Origin: Sorghum bicolor
Taxonomy: Eukaryota > Streptophyta > Magnoliopsida > Poales > Poaceae
DNA length: 64,000 nt
NCBI RefSeq assembly: GCF_000003195.3
Contig: NC_012873.2
Span: forward strand, 45,343,061-45,407,060
Direction of reading: 5' to 3'
The notes under the pieces are model-generated. The model was not told the origin of the DNA. It saw nothing but the letters and a program-made list of their open reading frames with translations, and ran no database searches. This document shows, piece after piece, positions 58,060 through 64,000 of this stretch. How positions within the stretch are numbered: the first letter of the stretch is position 1; every line of letters begins with the position of its first letter. The translations under genes and the position numbers were made by a program.

Positions 58060-58215
58060 CCTAGGGGGGTCGGACGAGACGGGACTCGCGCCTGAGGCCC
58101 AGGGGGTCGGGCGAGGCGGAACTTGCGCCCGAGGCCCAGGGGGGGTCGGGCGAGGCGGAACTTGCGCCCAAGGCCAAAGGGGTCGGGCGATGTTTTGGGC
58201 CTGAGGCCGAGGAGT
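58060..58215. repeat. Tandem ~37-bp GC-rich repeats in Tat LTR U3
   Basis: Four consecutive diverged units containing GGGGTCGGGCGAG. Related single units recur outside the LTR at about 59092-59125 and 59157-59192. Confidence 0.7.
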
Positions 58216-58318
58216 CAGACGAGCCGGGGCCCGCGCCCTGGTGATTGCGGGTGGTTTGCTTTGTCTTTTACGATTTTTATTATTCTGATTTGGGTATCCC
58301 TTTTTATGGTACCCAACA

Positions 58319-58333
58319 GTAGCCCCTGAGCCT
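58319..58333 (-). other. Polypurine tract of the Tat-type element
   Basis: On the minus strand AGGCTCAGGGGCTAC abuts the LTR start TGTTGGG. The CTC(A/G)GGGGCTAC motif before TGT is typical of this lineage from memory. Similar TAGCCCC(C/T)GAGCC strings recur on plus at about 58439, 58570 and 63447. Confidence 0.7.
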
Positions 58334-59502
58334 TTGAAGGGGTGAAGGCACCCTTTCAAAGGTTCTCTTTGAAGGGACTATTGATCTTGGAGCTTTTTTA
58401 CTTCCTACGGAGGGTGCGCGCGAGCGCACCCGCCGGGTGTAGCCCCCGAGCCTTTTGGAGGAATGGTGTTATTCCTTCAAAGGCTTTTACCCCTGAGTGT
58501 CGTAGTCGGGAGTATTTGAGGGGCAGGTTGCGTGTTCTTTACACGTAGTGCCTGTCCCCATTGTGCGAGGAAGCCCCCGAGCCCTTTCTCCATAAGGGTC
58601 GATCAGGTTCTTTCTCGTCTTTGTAATTACGTCCCTCATTCATCCTTTCGCTCGGAGGAGGGGTGGGTAGCGTCGTACTACCCTTGATGGACGAGTATCG
58701 ACGTTCCTCGGGAGCTGCAAGCGGGCAAATCCAAGTGGATGTCCGAATCCCATTCGCTAGGGTCGGCTAGTGGCCTTATAGGCACATCTCAAAATACTCG
58801 AGGGCAGTCACGGTGGATGTCGGAACCGTTCGCTAGGTTCCGAGGGCTCGGTGCCTCCCTCGATGGGATCCCACTCTCGTGACACCCGCATGGGTCTCGG
58901 ATACGACTGGCAAAGATGCGCCGACCCCCTGTGGGGCTCGGACCTCAGCCTCTATTGTGCTCATCTTCAGTCATCCCTTGCTCGGTCATCCTGCTCGAAC
59001 CTGCTTTGTAGGTCAGTCTCGCAACCTTTGGAACATAGGTGGCCGTGGCCTGGGGATTTTTGCCTCGAAAGGTTTTTAGTTTTGGTTATTGGGGTCGGGC
59101 GAGACAGAATCTGCGCCTGACGAAAACCGCCTTGCAATATTTTACTCGGAGTTAGCAGGGGGTCGGGCGAGACGGAATCTGCGCCCGGCAAAGACCGCCC
59201 TGCGACCTTGGTCAGCAGGGGGTCGAGCGCCGCTTGCCCTGGAAGGATCCGCCCTGACATATCTTTTCAGGGCCCTCCTTTTGAGGCGCGGCGCATGGGG
59301 AGTCGAAACAGCCGTGCCGTTGTGCCCTGACTGGATACGATGTTTCACCTACGAAATTAATGCGCGCGTGTGGCGGGCGTGAGAATCGGAGGGAGTGGGC
59401 GCTTCGAATTTTTCACTTGGTGGGGGAGCGGGCGACGGTTGCTCTTTTCCCCCTCGATCTTCCATGCAGACGGTGTGGCCGTCGTGCGCCCCTTCTATAA
59501 AA
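58334..59502. other. Non-coding spacer between LTR and antisense gene
   Basis: GC-rich 1.2 kb with scattered GGGTCGGGCGAG repeats and repeated 'gcccccgagcc' strings. Short frames on both strands lack recognisable content. Confidence 0.6.
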
Positions 59503-59510
59503 GCAGCCGC
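59503..59510 (+). promoter_or_regulatory. TATA box of the antisense gene
   Basis: CTATAAAAGCAGCCGC lies about 120 bp before the ATG at 59627, on the strand opposite to the retrotransposon. It is a classical plant TATA context, so this gene probably has its own promoter. Confidence 0.65.
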
Positions 59511-59626
59511 GGGGGGATTGGTTTCTTTCCTCCTGCTCCTGCGCAAAAAAGCTCTTGCCTCCTGCTCTCCCTTTTGCTGCCGTCTTCTCCACTCCGCCCC
59601 GCAAACGCCCCGCTCCGCTCGCAGCC

Positions 59627-62600
59627 ATGGCCGACGATGATGCGTGGCCTCCTAGCAATGTGACCAGGTCCGCGCTGGATGCGCGCGTGAAGGCCGGGAT
59701 CCTCCGCCCCATTACGGATGTCGGGCTGCCGGAGTGGATCGTTCCCTCGGGGAACGACAGGGAGTCAAACCCGCCTCCAGGCTACGTGGTCTGCTTCCTG
59801 TCATTCCTAGACCGGGGGTTCGGGACTCCGGCCAGCCGCCTGATCCGGGCGATTCTTCATTATTACGAGGTGGAGCTGCACAACCTGAACCCCAACTCGG
59901 TGATGCAGGCGACCGTATTCGCCACGGTGTGCGAGGGGTTCCTGGGGGTTCCTCCCCACTAGAACCTCTGGCTTCACCTCTTCAAGGCGGATATGTCCGC
60001 CTGCTACGATGGAGGGGAGAAATTTCCCCTGCGGGTCGGCGGTTGCACGCTGCAGCTCCGCTAGCAGCCATCTCACCAGTATATCTGGAGTGCCATGCCC
60101 TCGTCGAACCGGGGGTGGCAGAGCGGATGGTTCTACATCCGGTACGATGGCAGGCTGCTCCCAGAGTACACCGGGAAGATGGTGACAGAGTGCCCCAGAA
60201 GTGGGCGTGGGGCGCCCCTGTGGAAGAGCAGAAGAGGCTCGCCCCCCTTCTCGCGGGGCTCAAGAAGCTACGCGGCGCCACAGTCACCGCGGCCACGGTG
60301 GCGACGGCGTTCCACAAGAGGAGTTTGCTCCCGCTGGCGCAGCGGCGGGCATTAATGTTCGAGATGACCCAGGACGTCCCCTGGATCGGGACGAGGATGC
60401 TGGAAGAGCCGATATCGGCATCGGACATAGCCGCCCGGGTCTCGAAGACGACGCACTCGGACTTGAAGAACTCCCGGGTGGTGCCGATGCGCCCTGAAAA
60501 GGGCTACATTTCTCTGGTAAGATGCTATTTTTGTTTCAAATTTTTGCGCTTGTTTCCTTTTTCTCCCTGCCTCAATCCCTTTTTCAGCTCGTCTTGCAGG
60601 GGATGGGGATCGTCAAGGACTCCCTGCCCTCTGTCCCTGAGGACAAGGCGACCCGGGCCAAGAATCGGGCCCGGAATGAGGAGCAAAAGAAGGCCAAGGA
60701 GGCGCAGAAGGCGAAGGCTGCGAGGAAAGCGCAGCGCCGCGAGATCTCTACCAAGAATCATCGCGTGGCCGAGAAGGCGGGGGTCCCCTCGCCCGACTCT
60801 CCCGAGACTTCGGTCTCGGAGATAGAGGGTGGGGGGACAACACGCACTGGCTCGACGAGCTGGTGGCGGAGGAGGACGACGTGATCCCCCCTGTCGGCGG
60901 GGGGATCGAGATCCCGGAGGGGTCGAAGGCCCGAGGGGGGTCGGAGGCCCCCGAGGGGTTCCAAGCTCCGGGGGTGGCCAGGCCGTCCCCCACATTATTG
61001 TAGACGACGAGGACGGCGCCCCACGAGAGGGCTCTGTCCCCGCGGGTCCCCAGGAGGGGGAGAAGGCGTCAGGGGGCGGATCCGAGGTGCCCCCACAACC
61101 GGTAGAGCCGGAGGGCCCAAGTGAGCCTCGCCCGGCGTCCGGAGCGGAGGCAGGCGTCTCGGTTGAGGCGCCGCGGGCCGAGACCACCATCGAAGTCCCT
61201 GCACCAACCGCACGGGAGACGGGGGTCCAGCCAACGGCCCCTAGCGCTTCGGGAGGTCCCTAGGGAGTTCCCAGCTCCCAAAAGAAGGCTGCCCCCCAGA
61301 GCAAGGTGCGCATAGGTTTTCTGATTTTTCTTTGGATTTTTTGTTTTTCTCTTTCTTCTGACTTGCGTTATTCTTGCAGCCGGAAGCACAAGGCGGCCTC
61401 GGTGGCGCTGGCCCCCCTGAAGGCCGTGAAGAGGGGAGCGCAGTCGACCCCTGGGTCGGCGAGGCTCAAATCGCCCCCCCTGAGCCACGAAGAGGAGGGG
61501 CTCCCCCGGGAAGGAGAGGGGCAGGAGATGGGGACGCCAAGGCCCCAAGGGCTGGAGGAGACGGTCCTGGCCCTCGGGGCTGTTCCTCCTTCGGGGGGTG
61601 CCGATCTGGGGGGCGTGGCTCGGCCCGTGCAGTCCGAGGAGGGCCGGGATATCGTGGCGTCTAACGTGGCGCCCCTCGGGGGTCCTCACGGGAAGGGCCC
61701 TGCCCGACCTGAGGCTCCCGCGGCGGGAGGAGAAGGCGACGCCCCGTGGAGCAAGAGCGGAGGTTTACCTCTGGCGACGCCCCGTGTTCTGGCCCAACCT
61801 TGACGACGCAGAGGGAGGGGCCAGATTTGTTCTGGACGACCCATCGGAGGTTTACCTCTGGCAGGGTCTGGACGCGTGCGGGCGTGCCAGCGTCGAGGCC
61901 ATCAACCGAGCTTCTGAGCTCGTGAGTCGAGACATGTACAAACTGGCCCAGGTGAGGGTTCCTTCCATGTCGCGAGGTGTTTTTTGTTCTATATTGCAGT
62001 ACTGACTCCTCGTGCAATTTCTGATCTTGCAGGCGCTCAAGGCTACGTCCCTAGAGAAGTCAGTTTTCCTCCGCAGGGAAAGAGATGCCTGGGCGACCTG
62101 CGAGAATGAGAAGGCCGCTAGGGAGGCAGCTGAGGGGGAACTCGCGAAGGAATGCGAGATTTCTACCGAGCTTCGGCAGAAGTGCTCGGCTCTCGCGACT
62201 GAGGCTCGGGAGGCTCGGGAAAAGGTTGCACCCCTGGAGAAGAGGGTTAGCGACCTGACCCAAGAGTCCCAAGAGCAGAGGGCGGCTGCTGAGGGGTATA
62301 AGGGCGAGGTTGCTCGGCTAGAAGCTCTGCTCGCCGAGAAGGACCTTGCCCTGAACCAAGCCCAGGCCGACCTTTCTGCTGCTCAGAGCGAGGTGGTTCG
62401 TTGGCACCGGAGCTCGGCGGATAACGAGAAGCGAGCCGAGGGTAAGAGCTGCGTCTTTTACCTTGGCTTTTTTTATATTTCGGTTGACTTTCCTGATCTT
62501 TCTGTTTTTTCTGTTCTGCTTTTCAACAGAGTTGGAGAAGAAGATGGCCGAGGTAGCCTCTACCGCCGACGCTTTGCAGAGGTCCCTTGACGCCGAGGCC

Positions 62601-62973
62601 GCGGACCGCTCGGCTTTGGAAGCCGTGGTCATCTCGGCGTGCGAGGGGCTCGGGTGTCGGCGGCCGAGTCGGGGTCGTCGCTGCGGAGTCGAGTTGAAGC
62701 TCTCTACTCCCGGGCCGGGGAGAAGATGAGGGAGGCACTCCACGCCGGGATGAAGAAAGCCCTGGCGGTGGTGAGCTGTCACTACGTCGGCATTGATTTG
62801 ACGGCGGTTAGTGAGGGTTACGTCCTTCCTGATGACGAGGCGGAGGCCCAGGAGGAGTTGCAGAAGCTTGAAGATGCTGCGGACGCCCCGGGAGATGCCT
62901 TGGCCACCTTTTTTGACGCTGAGGTGGAGCTTCCCCCCCTCGGCGCGCAGGAGCCTGGGGCAGCAGGGCAATA
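59627..62973 (+). pseudogene. Antisense Transposase_28-like gene of the Tat element, broken
   Basis: The ATG at 59627 starts MADDDAWPPSN..., followed by the 'putative gypsy type transposon' (Transposase_28, PF04195) region with PEWIVPSG and PPGYVVCFLSFLDRGFG. Five exons are inferred from GT-AG sites: 59627-60516, about 60588 (or 60600)-61305, 61380-61951, 62033-62441 and 62530-62973. The middle is Pro/Gly/Glu-rich and the last two exons form a coiled coil ending in an acidic tail. Damage: TAG at 59960, a second TAG near 60063, a 1-bp loss near 60193, shifts in G-runs near 60835 and 60970, and a shift near 62650. By family knowledge these antisense ORFs accompany Tat elements; their function is unknown. 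Confidence 0.8.
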
Positions 62974-63574
62974 AGACCCTTGTAGTTAGATTTTTTGCTT
63001 CTTGTAAACATCAAAGGCTAGTGGACCTTGTTTTCTGTATGAAACAATGATGTTTAAATATGAATGTTTATATGATTGCTCCTTTTAAGGTTTCCTTTAT
63101 ATTTTTTGTGTCTCTTTTTCCCTTTGCCGACCCGACCTCGGCAGCGCGGGGTCGGGTGAGCCTCTTAAGGTCTGCGCTAGTCAAAGCGTCGCGAGCCTTA
63201 GTCCTTTTCTTTCCCTTAGTAATTTTTTAGAAGTCTGGATCCGTTCCCCGATCCTCGGGGGTGAGTAGAGGTCGTCCTTGCCCGTGGACGTGGATCTTTC
63301 CTCGGGCTCACGCCTTAAGGTTTAGGGGATGGTTCTGCGGTTTCTTAAATCCCTTTAGGAAACAAAAGAAAGACCCTGGTATGGGGTGCTTTGACTTGCA
63401 AAAAAAGGAAAAAAAATCGGAGTTGCAACAGGGGGTTCCCCCCGTGTAGCCCCCGAGGGAGGCTCGGATTCTGTAGGGCAGATCCAAGGCTTACTCTCTT
63501 AAAAGAAACGACCATATAATTCTGAACTTTTATTTATTCTTTCGACATGGACAAATGGATATTTTTACAAAGTT
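62974..63574. other. Spacer between antisense gene and pol
   Basis: It contains an AT-rich stretch after the antisense gene's stop (possible 3' UTR, about 62974-63110), then GC-rich DNA with a GGGGTCGGGTGAG unit near 63148 and TAGCCCCCGAGG at about 63447, the latter a PPT-like string on the minus strand. No ORF is supported. Confidence 0.5.
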
Positions 63575-64000
63575 CTAAGGGTAGAAGCGACGTAGTTGTT
63601 CTATGTTCCATGCGTTCTTGAGGACCTCCCCTGCTTCGTTGGCGAGCTTGTAAGTGCCGGGTCGGAGGATTTCGGCAACGACAAAGGGTCCTTCCCAGGG
63701 GGGTGAGCTTGTGACGACCCTTGTTGCTTTGTCTGAGCCTCAGCACCAAGTCGCCGACTTGAAAGGCTCGGCCTCGGACTCATCGCGCGTGGTATCAGCG
63801 GAGGGCCTGCTGGTACTTGGCAGAGTGTAGGAGGGCTACGTCTCTGGCTTCATCCAGCTAGTCTAGCGTGTCTTCTTGGAACGTTTTGCAGCTGTTTTCA
63901 TCGTAGACTTGTACCCTTGGAGACCCGTACTCTAGGTCCGTGGGGAGGACGGCTTCCGACCCATAGACCATGAAGAACGAGGTGAAGCCTGTGGCTCGGC
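63575..64000 (-). pseudogene. C-terminus of Gypsy pol (integrase), degenerate
   Basis: Read from 64000 downwards, the frame contains FTSFFMVYGSEAVLP, DEARDVALLHSAKYQQAL and the GPY/F-type module FQVGDLVLRLRQ, and terminates at TAG (63575-63577). Three in-frame stops and a 1-bp loss in a C-run near 63700 break it. No chromodomain follows, as expected for Tat elements. The rest of pol is beyond the window edge. Confidence 0.88.

Larger units (their letters stand above)
57233..58318 (-). repeat. 3' LTR of the Tat-type element
   Basis: 1,086 bp. On the minus strand it starts TGTTGGGTACC and ends CGCCGACA. A minus-strand TATA box lies at 57588-57593. Four diverged units of about 37 bp (GGGGTCGGGCGAGGCGGAAC...) lie at 58060-58200. 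A 14-bp perfect-stem hairpin is at 57843-57881. The long minus frame at 57616-58359 is a GC-rich artefact. Confidence 0.85.
57233..64000 (-). mobile_element. 3' end of a Tat/Grande-type Gypsy retrotransposon (continues off window)
   Basis: Read on the minus strand, the order from the right is the integrase C-terminus (64000-63575), an opposite-strand gene (59627-62973), a PPT (58319-58333) and the 3' LTR (58318-57233). A Gypsy pol followed by a long 3' region bearing an antisense gene before the 3' LTR is the known layout of Grande/Retand-like Tat elements. The 5' LTR, gag and most of pol are outside the window, so the TSD cannot be checked. Confidence 0.85.

Noticed and set aside
57616..58359. 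247-codon minus ORF rich in Pro/Arg
   Set aside because: It lies almost wholly inside the Tat 3' LTR and spans its tandem repeats; it is compositional, although on the LTR sense strand.
60525..61190. 221-codon minus ORF
   Set aside because: Shadow of the GC-rich antisense gene exons on the other strand.

Overview
This window is plant nuclear DNA, almost certainly from a grass, and most likely a panicoid such as sorghum or a relative. The grass call rests on the high density of nested LTR retrotransposons, on Tourist-type MITEs with GGCCTTGTTTAGTTCC-like ends flanked by TTA, on a Stowaway MITE, and on a monocot-type TIR-NB-ARC-TPR gene. The genus is inference. No rRNA, tRNA, CRISPR or bacterial-type operon was seen. 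Only one gene looks intact and functional: a single-exon CDS of 1,002 codons at 48991-51999 (+). It sits in a gene-like island at about 47.2-57.2 kb between two blocks of transposons.

Left block, 1-46.5 kb, is a nest of elements that can be taken apart by their ends and 5-bp target-site duplications (TSDs). From the left: an LTR of a minus-strand retrotransposon (1-1314); remnants of an Athila-like family (1317-2540); a solo Copia LTR (2541-4517, TSD ACGAG); and an LTR with a PPT on one side and a PBS-like site on the other (4546-6109). Next is element C, a minus-strand element with a non-coding interior (6488-22882, TSD GTGTC). Element A (6851-15022, TSD CACAT), a gag-protease-only element, lies inside C's 3' LTR. 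A split gene-like remnant (23362-41945) is interrupted by a SIRE/Maximus-type Copia element on the minus strand (23783-41626, TSD AGCTC). That element's 5' LTR is itself interrupted by element B (33523-41577), a chimera of A-like and C-like sequence. A second solo Copia LTR (43706-45549, TSD GAGAG) interrupts another minus-strand remnant. LTR-LTR divergence, counted by eye, falls in the order the nesting requires: C about 6-7%, A about 4%, Copia about 3%, B about 1%.

The gene island starts with Tourist-like MITEs (46764-47187 and 47366-47595) just upstream of a GC-rich promoter and 5' leader. The CDS that follows encodes a Ser-rich N-terminus, a TIR domain, NB-ARC, and C-terminal TPR-like repeats. 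Downstream are a Stowaway MITE (52174-52488) and a complete 1,002-bp minus-strand mini retrotransposon (52964-53965, TSD GTTGG), whose interior is only about 247 bp yet encodes part of a chromodomain. About 3 kb of featureless intergenic DNA follows.

Right block, 57233-64000, is the 3' end of a Tat/Grande-type Gypsy element on the minus strand. It comprises a 3' LTR (57233-58318), a polypurine tract, a multi-exon gene in the opposite orientation with its own TATA box (59627-62973, Transposase_28-like, broken by stops and frameshifts), and the degenerate integrase C-terminus (63575-64000). The rest of this element lies beyond the window.
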